From Sphingobacteriaceae bacterium (GTDB lineage Bacteria > Bacteroidota > Bacteroidia > Sphingobacteriales > Sphingobacteriaceae), in NCBI GenBank assembly GCA_025450155.1, contig JANWIB010000127.1:1-6648 (forward strand): DNA of 6,648 nucleotides, given 5' to 3'. The position numbers and the translations under genes are program-made. The notes under the pieces are model-generated. The model had not been told where the DNA came from. It did not search any database and was given only the letters and a program-made list of their open reading frames with translations. Positions 1-5,894 of this stretch are shown one piece after another (within the stretch, counting starts at the first letter, position 1; each line of letters starts with the position of its first letter).

Positions 1-188
1 ACGTTAATACCTGAAACATCAACCAGGATATCTTTTAGTCGTTGCGCCATCGTATAACCGGATTCTGCAATACCTGCAATCACGATTTCTTTTTCGTCGA
101 GGTTATCTTCCCATATTTGATAGGCAATTCGATTTAGTTTTTGTTGAATTTGGTTTTTATCAATAATAAGGATTTTCTTTTCCGGAAT
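1..188 (-). CDS. PyrR-like phosphoribosyltransferase, N-terminal part (runs off the window; start codon problem)
   Basis: The frame encodes 62 codons beginning Ile-Pro-Glu-Lys-Lys and continues past position 1. The segment KKILIIDKNQIQQKLNRIAY and the later VIAGIAESGYTMAQRL resemble the N-terminus of PyrR-type phosphoribosyltransferases (Bacillus PyrR has an ILDEQAI...RIAHEM...LVGIKTRGIYLAKRL pattern). The family is therefore likely a type I PRTase fold, binding PRPP; the diagnostic PRPP loop lies outside the window. Whether it is a pyr regulator, a uracil PRTase or a salvage enzyme cannot be decided here. The frame is open from just after a TGA at 228-230, but no ATG, GTG or TTG occurs before the conserved N-terminal residues. 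Position 188 is an ATT, used here as the provisional start. An ATG at 191-193 is one base out of frame. It lies 62 nt beyond the stop of the 131-residue gene on the same strand, so it is probably the third gene of that operon. Confidence 0.7.
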   Translation of the reverse strand, partial: MPEKKILIIDKNQIQQKLNRIAYQIWEDNLDEKEIVIAGIAESGYTMAQRLKDILVDVSGIN

Positions 189-250
189 CTCATTAAATTT
201 TTTGAAAAATAAGCAATTCGCCTCAAATCATCGACTCTATCTTTTTTAGT

Positions 251-646
251 TTATTGATAGGGATAAAACACAAAGTTGGCACCCTCTGGAACAATCACAA
301 ATAGGCACATGAACTCGTGTGGATCTTTAAAATGTTTAACAAAACGCTCTTTTTTTTCCGGATGAATAATACCCTTTTCTACAAACTCCTCCAGGGTAGA
401 GGCGTGAATGCTCCAATCTGTATGGAGGTCGTTTTTATCCAATATTAACTCGCCTAAATTTACTTCATGCTGATGCGCAACAAAAATAGGATAAGCAGAA
501 ATTCCCTCTACGATAATTTCTGTACCCACTTCTTTTATTGATTCATTATAAAATTTCAGGTCGGCTTCCAGACTTTTTAGAGGGCTTTCTTTTTTAGGCG
601 ATTGGCCGTCTTCGCCGGCCTGGTTCATCAAATCTTCCAGTAACAT
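251..646 (-). CDS. Conserved-looking hypothetical protein, 131 residues, coupled to rlmD
   Basis: I do not recognise a named family. The protein is small, soluble and highly charged, without a signal peptide or membrane segment. Residues 1-30 are polar, rich in Gly, Ser, Lys and Glu, and probably flexible. From about residue 40 it becomes compact, with beta-like stretches (TEIIVEGISAYPIFVA, FMCLFVIVPEGANFVFYPY) around a helical, charged middle (LEEFVEKGIIHPEKKERFVKHF). That suggests a small alpha/beta domain, probably cytoplasmic. The ATG at 644-646 follows the rlmD TAG (650-652) by only three bases in the same frame, which points to cotranscription and probably translational coupling. Met7 is a possible alternative start. 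It ends with TAA at 251-253. Its position between rlmD and a phosphoribosyltransferase hints at a housekeeping role in RNA or nucleotide metabolism, but that is guilt by association only. Confidence 0.8.
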   Translation of the reverse strand: MLLEDLMNQAGEDGQSPKKESPLKSLEADLKFYNESIKEVGTEIIVEGISAYPIFVAHQHEVNLGELILDKNDLHTDWSIHASTLEEFVEKGIIHPEKKERFVKHFKDPHEFMCLFVIVPEGANFVFYPYQ

Positions 647-649
647 ATG

Positions 650-2059
650 CTAATTTTTCAGGGTTAATAAAACAACGTTTTCCACATGTTGTGTGTGCGG
701 AAACATATCAACCGGCTGAATTTTTTTCACTTCATATTTTTCGCTAAGCATGGCGATATCCCGGGCCTGCGTTGCCGCATTGCAGCTTACATAAACCATC
801 TTTTGGGCTTCGATTTCAAGCAGGCGCTTTACTACATCCGGGTGCATGCCTGCCCGTGGAGGGTCAGTAATAATCACATCCGGTTTGCCATGTGCTTCAA
901 CAAACTCTGGTGTGAGCACATCCTTCATATCGCCAGCATAATAAGTTGTATTCGTGATATTGTTTATTTCAGCATTTACTTTTGCATCTTCAATAGCGCT
1001 GGGAATATACTCAACGCCGATAACGTGTTTTGCTTTTTTTGCTACGAAGGTGGCAATGGTTCCGGTTCCGGTGTACAAATCGTAAACCAATTCCGTTCCC
1101 GTTAACCCGGCATAATCCCGGACAATTTTATACAATTCGTAAGCCTGAAGTGAGTTGGTTTGATAAAAAGATTTTGGACCGATTTTAAATCGCAAATCCT
1201 CCATTTCTTCATAAATAAAATTCCTGCCAGCATAAGTAATAATTTCCTGGTCAAAAATGGTATCGTTTTTCTTATGATTGATGATATAAAGCAAAGAAGT
1301 GATTTGCGGGAAACGTTCCTTTAAGAAGGCCATGATCAATTTAATTTCATCCTCGCTGGCATAAGCAAATACAACAATTACCATCACTTCGCCGGTAGTA
1401 GATGTCCGGATAATCAAATTGCGAAGTGCTCCCTCATGATTTCTTAAATCGTAAAAAGAAATGCCATTTTGAATAGTGAAGTCCCGAAGCTGATTCCGAA
1501 TTTCGTTAGACGGGTCGGTTTGCAGGTAACAAGTTTCGATATTCAATATCTTATCAAAGCGAAGCGGAATGTGAAAACCTAGGGCATTCGGTTCCATTGG
1601 TTCATTACTTCGAATGTCTTCATCGGTAAGCCAACGTTTACTCGAAAAAGTAAATTCGAGTTTATTACGATAATAGCGCTTTTCAAAAGAACCCAGTATA
1701 GAACTGGCCTGGCTAACGTCTACCTTACCCAATCGCTGTAAGGCATCCAATACAATTTTTTGTTTAAAACGCAATTGCGCTTCATAAGTCATATGTTGCC
1801 ATTTGCAGCCACCGCAAACACCGAAATGTGGACAAAAAGCCTGCGTGCGAAATTCGGAAGGTTTAACCAGGTTTTTGATCTTTGCTTCGGCAAAATTTTT
1901 CTTTTTACGGATGATCTCGATATCTACCACATCGCCAGGTACAGCTTTCTCAATAAATATCACCAATTCATCAGCCTTACCTACACCCTTGCCTTCTTCA
2001 GCAATATCAATTACTTCTACCTGCTCCAAAAACTTTTTATCTGCCGGAACTCTTTTCAT
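650..2059 (-). CDS. rlmD: 23S rRNA (uracil-5-)-methyltransferase, RlmD/RumA family
   Basis: SAM-dependent enzyme that methylates C5 of a uridine in 23S rRNA (U1939 in E. coli numbering for RlmD). Residues are numbered from the upstream ATG at 2077. An N-terminal TRAM domain (about 20-72) is followed by an iron-sulphur motif, Cys82-x5-Cys88-x2-Cys91, with Cys183 (IETCYLQ) as the likely fourth 4Fe-4S ligand. The methyltransferase domain has the FYQTN motif (304-308), SAM-binding DLYTGTGTI (333-341), DPPRAGMHP (405-413), the catalytic cysteine in VSCN (Cys432) and HVE near the end (Glu466). All key residues are present and the length is normal. Two starts are possible: ATG 2077 (MVYLLPMKRV) or ATG 2059 (MKRVPADKK). 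I prefer 2059 because family members usually have only a short charged tail before the TRAM domain. It is first gene of the leftward group and divergent from the thr operon. The exact rRNA target is inferred: RlmC, RlmD and TrmA-type paralogues share this fold, and many bacteria have two copies. Confidence 0.93.
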   Translation of the reverse strand: MKRVPADKKFLEQVEVIDIAEEGKGVGKADELVIFIEKAVPGDVVDIEIIRKKKNFAEAKIKNLVKPSEFRTQAFCPHFGVCGGCKWQHMTYEAQLRFKQKIVLDALQRLGKVDVSQASSILGSFEKRYYRNKLEFTFSSKRWLTDEDIRSNEPMEPNALGFHIPLRFDKILNIETCYLQTDPSNEIRNQLRDFTIQNGISFYDLRNHEGALRNLIIRTSTTGEVMVIVVFAYASEDEIKLIMAFLKERFPQITSLLYIINHKKNDTIFDQEIITYAGRNFIYEEMEDLRFKIGPKSFYQTNSLQAYELYKIVRDYAGLTGTELVYDLYTGTGTIATFVAKKAKHVIGVEYIPSAIEDAKVNAEINNITNTTYYAGDMKDVLTPEFVEAHGKPDVIITDPPRAGMHPDVVKRLLEIEAQKMVYVSCNAATQARDIAMLSEKYEVKKIQPVDMFPHTQHVENVVLLTLKN

Positions 2060-2102
2060 GGGCAGTAAATATACCATTAGTCAGAATAGATTCAATTCTT
2101 GT

Positions 2103-2110
2103 AAAACATA
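2103..2110 (-). promoter_or_regulatory. Weak candidate -7 element for rlmD
   Basis: Read on the minus strand, TATGTTTT matches the Bacteroidota -7 consensus TAnnTTTG at all but the last position, 26 nt before the upstream rlmD ATG. No convincing TTTG lies about 20 nt further upstream (only TTAG), so this is a tentative assignment. Confidence 0.25.
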
Positions 2111-2203
2111 CTATACAAAATCTCCCTTGCTAAGGAAAGTGATTTCTTATTATTTCATTTTTAAAGGTCGGAAGATTTTAATTTAAAAAAATATATCTTT
2201 TTG

Positions 2204-2235
2204 TTTGTTTTATTAAAAATTTACCATTTAATTTG
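2204..2235 (+). promoter_or_regulatory. Candidate Bacteroidota-type promoter for the thr operon
   Basis: TTTG at 2204-2207 (a second TTTG lies at 2200-2203) is followed after 20 nt by TTAATTTG at 2228-2235. This fits the Bacteroidota pattern of a -33 TTTG and a -7 TAnnTTTG, with one mismatch in the second position of the -7 box (equivalently, TA-n-TTTG with a shortened gap). A strongly AT-rich stretch at about 2175-2220 surrounds and precedes it. Transcription would then begin near 2240-2244, about ten bases before the leader peptide ATG. It is the only good match between rlmD and the leader ORF, and the position is right for an attenuator-controlled operon. Confidence 0.5.
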
Positions 2236-2251
2236 TCGCTCAGTTAAAACA

Positions 2252-2326
2252 ATGGCAAAAATTTACTATACCCAACCAACGATTATTTCTATTACTACCG
2301 GGCAACAGCCTGGAGGAAGATCGTAA
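2252..2326 (+). CDS. thrL: Threonine-operon leader peptide (attenuator peptide, 24 residues)
   Basis: A short ORF reading MAKIYYTQPTIISITTGQQ followed by PGGRS and TAA. Four Thr and four Ile make up 8 of 24 residues, and 7 of those 8 fall within residues 7-16. Thr and Ile are the amino acids sensed by the enterobacterial thrL peptide. The Thr codons are ACC, ACG, ACT, ACC, and all Ile codons are ATT. The ORF lies directly upstream of a strong terminator and the thrA gene. Its last codons (CCT GGA GGA AGA) overlap a segment that can pair with the terminator's 5' arm. The inferred job is to make ribosome progress depend on charged tRNA-Thr and tRNA-Ile; the peptide itself need have no function. 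There is no clear Shine-Dalgarno sequence (AGTTAAAAC precedes the ATG), as is usual in Bacteroidota. The symbol is used by functional analogy, not by sequence similarity to E. coli ThrL. Confidence 0.85.
   Translation: MAKIYYTQPTIISITTGQQPGGRS
2298..2313 (+). promoter_or_regulatory. Candidate pause (1:2-type) hairpin inside the leader ORF
   Basis: CCGGGC (2298-2303) pairs with GCCTGG (2308-2313) around the loop AACA: six base pairs, one of them G·U. It begins in the last Thr codon of the leader and shares bases 2310-2313 with the antiterminator strand, so the two structures exclude each other. In a classical attenuator such a hairpin pauses polymerase and protects the terminator when the leader is not being translated. 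Confidence 0.5.
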
Positions 2327-2373
2327 TTTGGTATAGCAGATATAAAATAAAACCATAAAGCGCCTTCCTCTAG
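2310..2373 (+). promoter_or_regulatory. Antiterminator pairing of the thr attenuator
   Basis: CTGGAGGAAG at 2310-2319, in the last codons of the leader peptide, can pair with CTTCCTCTAG at 2364-2373. This gives ten consecutive base pairs with a single G·U. The partner strand is the inner two thirds of the terminator 5' arm plus two loop bases, so pairing would abolish the terminator. A ribosome stalled at Thr codons 15-16 would cover only about as far as 2311 and leave 2312-2319 free. A ribosome that reaches the TAA at 2324 would mask the whole strand and let the terminator form. Confidence 0.75.
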
Positions 2374-2394
2374 CAGAGGAAGGCGCTTTTATTT
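2357..2394 (+). terminator. Attenuator terminator before thrA
   Basis: AAAGCGCCTTCCTCT (2357-2371) and AGAGGAAGGCGCTTT (2375-2389) are perfect complements forming a 15-bp stem with an AGC triloop, followed by a T-rich tail (CTTTTATTT, 2386-2394). It is a textbook intrinsic terminator, 30 nt after the leader stop codon and 13 nt before the thrA ATG. No gene ends here, so it must act on transcripts heading into thrA. Its 5' arm is shared with the antiterminator. Confidence 0.92.
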
Positions 2395-2407
2395 AAAGTT
2401 GCATGGA

Positions 2408-4858
2408 ATGAAAATCTTAAAATTTGGAGGTACTTCAGTCGGATCTGTAGAGAGCATTCGCACATTATTGGAAATTATTAAACGGGAATCTGCAAGCGGC
2501 GAAAATCCGGTTGTCGTGCTATCTGCTATGAGTGGTGTTACCAATCTTCTTGTTTCAATGGCTGATGCAGCCGAAAGAGGCGAAGATTTTTCTCGGCACT
2601 TGTCCCAACTGGAAAATAAACATTTCGAAGTAATTAAAACCCTTTTGGATGTTCAGCGTCAAAACCCGGTATTCACAAAATTGAAAATTTTCTTTAACGA
2701 ACTGGAAGACCTCCTAAATGGAGTTCGAAGTTTACGTGAAATAACCTCTAAAACACGCGACCTGGTTTTAAGTTATGGCGAGCGTTGCTCTACATTTATG
2801 GTCAGCAAAATTGCCGGACAATATTTTCCGGATGCCGTTTTTGCTGATGCTACCGAATTAGTAAAAACAGACAGTACGTTTGGCCAGGCCAAAGTAAATA
2901 CCGAGTTAACAGAAATTCTTATTCGCGACTTTTATCAGCAGCATAAAGGCCAGGTTATTTTTGTAACCGGTTTCATCTCAAGCAACGAAGAAGGACGCAT
3001 TACTACTTTAGGCAGAGGAGGAAGCGATTACACAGCTGCAATTTTTGGATCGGCCTTAAATGCGAAGGAAATAGAAATATGGACCGATGTGAATGGGATG
3101 ATGACAGCCGATCCCCGCATTGTAAAAAAGGCATTTTCATTGCCCGAGTTAACTTATACCGAGGCCATGGAACTTTCCTATTTCGGGGCTAAAGTCATTT
3201 ATCCTCCAACCATGATTCCCGCCTTTCTTAAAAAGATTCCTATTGTTATCCGCAATACATTTCAACCAGATTTTGAAGGAACCGTAATTAGTCATCAAAG
3301 CAAACCTTCCAATCTAAGTATTAAAGGGATATCGTCTATTAATGAAATCAGCATCATCAACCTGCTTGGAAGCGGGATGGTTGGCAAAGCCGGGTTTAGC
3401 GGCAGACTATTTTCATTACTGGCAAGAGAACAAATCAATGTGGTTTTAATTACGCAATCATCATCAGAACATAGCATCACTTTTGCGGTTAACCCGGCAG
3501 AAGCCGAAAAAGCGTTAAAGCTGATCGAACAGGAGTTTGAATTGGAACTTCAGGCGCAAAAATTAGAACAGCCAAAAATTGAAAATAACCTTTCCGTTCT
3601 TGCAATTGTAGGCGAAAATATGAAACAAACGCCTGGTATATCAGGCAAGTTGTTTCATGCTTTAGGAAGAAATGGGGTAAATGTGCGTGCTATTGCACAA
3701 GGTTCTTCCGAGTATAACATCTCCGTTATTATTTCTCATACTGACCTTTCAAAAGCCTTAAATGCTGTACACGATGCGTTTTTTACTGACTTAAAGAAAA
3801 CCCTAAATGTATTTTGCCTGGGTACAGGAAACATTGGAAGTACGTTATTCAAACAATTGGAAGAACATCGTGAATTTTTGCAACAACATAATGGGATACA
3901 GGTAAATGTTGTTGGTATGTGCAATACCCGGAAAATGATATTTCATCCCGATGGCTTATCCTTAACTAGCTGGGAAGAGGAATTGGAGCAAAAAGGAGAG
4001 CAAGTTGATTTAGCAGGATTTATTTCCCAAATGAAAGCCATGAATTTGCCTAACGCTATTTTTGTCGATAATACAGCAAGTTCAAAGCCCATTGAATTCT
4101 ACGAAACAGTTTTTAAATCAAATATTTCTATTGTTGCCTGCAATAAAATTGGTAATTCAGCTTCATACAAACAATATAAAACCTTTAAAGACACCGCATT
4201 AGCACATGGCGTTGATTTTTATTATGAAACCAACGTAGGTGCCGGATTGCCCATTATCAGAACGTTAAAAGATTTAATGATGAGTGGAGACCAGGTTTTA
4301 AAAATCGAAGCGATATTATCCGGTACTATCTCTTTTATATTCAATAATTTTAAAGGCGATGCCGCGTTCCACGATGTCGTGAAGTTGGCACAGGAAAAAG
4401 GGTATACGGAACCTGATCCCCGTGATGATCTGAGTGGAAAAGATTTCATGCGCAAAATGTTGATTCTGGCACGAGATGCGGGCTATCAACTAGAGCCGGA
4501 AGATGTTCAAATTGAAAATATGCTACCGCAATCGTGCTTAGATGCACAATCCGTCCCCGAGTTTTACGAACAATTGAAAGTGAACGAAGCCTATTTCTAC
4601 GGCTTAAAAAAGCAGGCAGAAGAAAACGGTAAGGTATTGCGTTATATTGGCGTACTTCAGGATGGAAAAGTGTCAATTTCTCTGCAAAGTGTAGATGAAA
4701 ATCATGCCTTTTACATGTTATCCGGTAGCGATAATATCATTTCTTTCACCACAGATCGCTATAAAGAGCGCCCTATGGTAGTAAAAGGTCCCGGTGCCGG
4801 TGCAGAAGTAACTGCCGCCGGAGTTTTTGCTGATATTGTTAACGTAGCGGCACATTAA
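2408..4858 (+). CDS. thrA: Bifunctional aspartokinase / homoserine dehydrogenase
   Basis: Catalyses the first step of the aspartate pathway (Asp to aspartyl-phosphate) and the third (aspartate semialdehyde to homoserine). Numbering from ATG 2408 (816 residues, the usual size for the fused enzyme). The kinase domain, about 1-295, has KFGGTSVG (5-12), GERCS (124-128), LGRGGSDYTAA (201-211) and WTDVNGMMTADPR (225-237). Two ACT-type regulatory repeats follow at about 317-362 and 399-445 (VGENM.. and SSEYNISV), the expected site of threonine feedback. The homoserine dehydrogenase starts near 464, with the NAD(P) motif GTGNIG at 472-477, a DNTAS block, NVGAGLPII (609-617) and the catalytic region EPDPRDDLSGKD (668-679). 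No key block is missing. A TTG at 2399 is in frame, but ATG 2408 gives the family's normal beginning MKILKFGGTS. An ATG at 2403 is out of frame. It is first gene of thrABC, behind an attenuator. Confidence 0.96.
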   Translation: MKILKFGGTSVGSVESIRTLLEIIKRESASGENPVVVLSAMSGVTNLLVSMADAAERGEDFSRHLSQLENKHFEVIKTLLDVQRQNPVFTKLKIFFNELEDLLNGVRSLREITSKTRDLVLSYGERCSTFMVSKIAGQYFPDAVFADATELVKTDSTFGQAKVNTELTEILIRDFYQQHKGQVIFVTGFISSNEEGRITTLGRGGSDYTAAIFGSALNAKEIEIWTDVNGMMTADPRIVKKAFSLPELTYTEAMELSYFGAKVIYPPTMIPAFLKKIPIVIRNTFQPDFEGTVISHQSKPSNLSIKGISSINEISIINLLGSGMVGKAGFSGRLFSLLAREQINVVLITQSSSEHSITFAVNPAEAEKALKLIEQEFELELQAQKLEQPKIENNLSVLAIVGENMKQTPGISGKLFHALGRNGVNVRAIAQGSSEYNISVIISHTDLSKALNAVHDAFFTDLKKTLNVFCLGTGNIGSTLFKQLEEHREFLQQHNGIQVNVVGMCNTRKMIFHPDGLSLTSWEEELEQKGEQVDLAGFISQMKAMNLPNAIFVDNTASSKPIEFYETVFKSNISIVACNKIGNSASYKQYKTFKDTALAHGVDFYYETNVGAGLPIIRTLKDLMMSGDQVLKIEAILSGTISFIFNNFKGDAAFHDVVKLAQEKGYTEPDPRDDLSGKDFMRKMLILARDAGYQLEPEDVQIENMLPQSCLDAQSVPEFYEQLKVNEAYFYGLKKQAEENGKVLRYIGVLQDGKVSISLQSVDENHAFYMLSGSDNIISFTTDRYKERPMVVKGPGAGAEVTAAGVFADIVNVAAH

Positions 4859-4897
4859 TAGGTTAAAAGATAATAGTACAAAATAAAAAGGCCCTAT

Positions 4898-4902
4898 AGG
4901 GG
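4898..4902 (+). promoter_or_regulatory. thrB: Possible ribosome binding site for thrB
   Basis: AGGGG ends 6 nt before the ATG at 4909 and supports that start over the in-frame TTG at 4903. It lies at the 3' side of a short palindrome, CCCTATAGGG (4892-4901). As an RNA hairpin this would have only three G-C pairs, so any masking of the site would be weak. Confidence 0.4.
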
Positions 4903-4908
4903 TTGGGT

Positions 4909-5844
4909 ATGAGAGATTCTATAAAAGTATTTGCACCCGCTACGGTAGCGAATGTAGTTTGCGGATTTGACGTTTTGGGTTTTGCGGTGGACACCCCCGG
5001 AGATGAAGTGATTATGCGGAGGCGATTAGAACCCGGAGTAGTTATTTCTAAAATTACCGGAGATGATGGTAAACTGCCTTTAGACCCGAAAAAAAATACT
5101 GTAAGTGCAAGTGTTCGGCATTATCTGCAACACATTAACCGGGAAGATATCGGTGTAGATATTGAGTTACATAAAAAAATGCCAATAGGCAGTGGCTTAG
5201 GGTCAAGTTCTGCCAGTACGGTAGCCGGCTTGTTTGCTATGAATACGTTATTGAATAATCCATTAAGCCCAAATGAACTAGTTCCCTTCGCGATGAAAGG
5301 CGAGGAATTGGCATGTGGTACCGGGCATGCCGATAATGTAGCTCCGGCTTTATTAGGTGGATTTGTTCTCATTCGCAGTTATGAGCCTTTAGACATTATC
5401 TCACTACCATTTCCTAAAGAATTACATTGTGCCCTTGTTTTTCCGGATGTGGATGTACCTACCCGTGATGCAAGAAGAATGATACGAAATACCGTGCAAT
5501 TAAAAGACGCCGTTACCCAATGGGGAAATGTGGCTGGTTTGGTAAGTGGCTTGTTTATGAATGATATTGATTTGATTGGAAGAAGCATGCAGGATGCGAT
5601 TATTGAACCGGTACGTTCCATTCTAATTCCCAATTTTTATAGATTGAAAGAAATAGCGCTCGAAAATGGAGCTGTTGGTTTTGGTATTTCCGGTTCAGGC
5701 CCTTCCGTTTTCGCTTTTACTAAAAGCAACGAGACTGCAATAGCAATTACTCAGAAATTACAACGACATCTCACTAACATACATATCGCAAATCAAACCT
5801 ATGTATCTGCTATAAACGCTAAAGGTCCTAGAATAGTAGATTAA
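4909..5844 (+). CDS. thrB: Homoserine kinase (GHMP kinase family)
   Basis: Phosphorylates homoserine to O-phosphohomoserine using ATP. This 311-residue protein, numbered from ATG 4909, has all three GHMP kinase blocks. They are the N-terminal substrate block FAPATVANVVCGFDVLGFA (8-26), the phosphate-binding loop PIGSGLGSSSAS (92-103), and the C-terminal GFGISGSGPSVFAF (257-270). GEELACGTGHADNVAP (131-146) corresponds to the ThrB-specific region around the conserved Glu and His near the active site. Length is typical of bacterial ThrB, and the protein is cytoplasmic with no signal or membrane segment. It starts 50 nt after thrA and ends 50 nt before thrC, with no terminator on either side, so it is cotranscribed and shares the thrA attenuator. 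An in-frame TTG at 4903 would add Met-Gly only; the ATG is preferred because an AGGGG sequence sits at suitable spacing. Confidence 0.95.
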   Translation: MRDSIKVFAPATVANVVCGFDVLGFAVDTPGDEVIMRRRLEPGVVISKITGDDGKLPLDPKKNTVSASVRHYLQHINREDIGVDIELHKKMPIGSGLGSSSASTVAGLFAMNTLLNNPLSPNELVPFAMKGEELACGTGHADNVAPALLGGFVLIRSYEPLDIISLPFPKELHCALVFPDVDVPTRDARRMIRNTVQLKDAVTQWGNVAGLVSGLFMNDIDLIGRSMQDAIIEPVRSILIPNFYRLKEIALENGAVGFGISGSGPSVFAFTKSNETAIAITQKLQRHLTNIHIANQTYVSAINAKGPRIVD

Positions 5845-5894
5845 AGAAGTAGAATTTGTAAGTAATATATTTCGCCTGTAGAAGCAATTCATAA

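Noticed and set aside
686..1105. Plus-strand ORF of 139 codons
   Set aside because: Lies wholly opposite rlmD, whose motifs are intact; the translation is rich in Cys, His, Ile and Phe with no family resemblance, typical of an antisense shadow.
1760..2186. Two overlapping plus-strand ORFs (1760-2068 and 1803-2186)
   Set aside because: Antisense to the TRAM and iron-sulphur region of rlmD, in competing frames with no recognisable domain or start signal.
2242..2407. Riboswitch or T-box in the thr leader
   Set aside because: The leader ORF, antiterminator and terminator account for the region; the transcript is too short for a T-box and no known aptamer pattern was seen.
3295..4676. Four minus-strand ORFs of 61-77 codons opposite thrA
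   Set aside because: The thrA reading frame is complete with all catalytic blocks; these have no start signals or domain patterns.
4892..4901. Palindrome CCCTATAGGG between thrA and thrB as a terminator or operator
   Set aside because: Only three G-C pairs could form with a TATA loop and there is no T-run, so it is not a terminator; a single 10-bp palindrome is too little to claim an operator.
5121..5633. Two minus-strand ORFs of 83 and 84 codons opposite thrB
   Set aside because: Shadows of the GHMP kinase coding sequence; low-complexity Ser/Pro/Asn-rich translations.
5845..5894. Internal promoter before thrC (TATATTTC resembles a -7 box)
   Set aside because: The only TTTG nearby is much too close to serve as a -33 element; the gap is short and thrC is best read as part of the operon.
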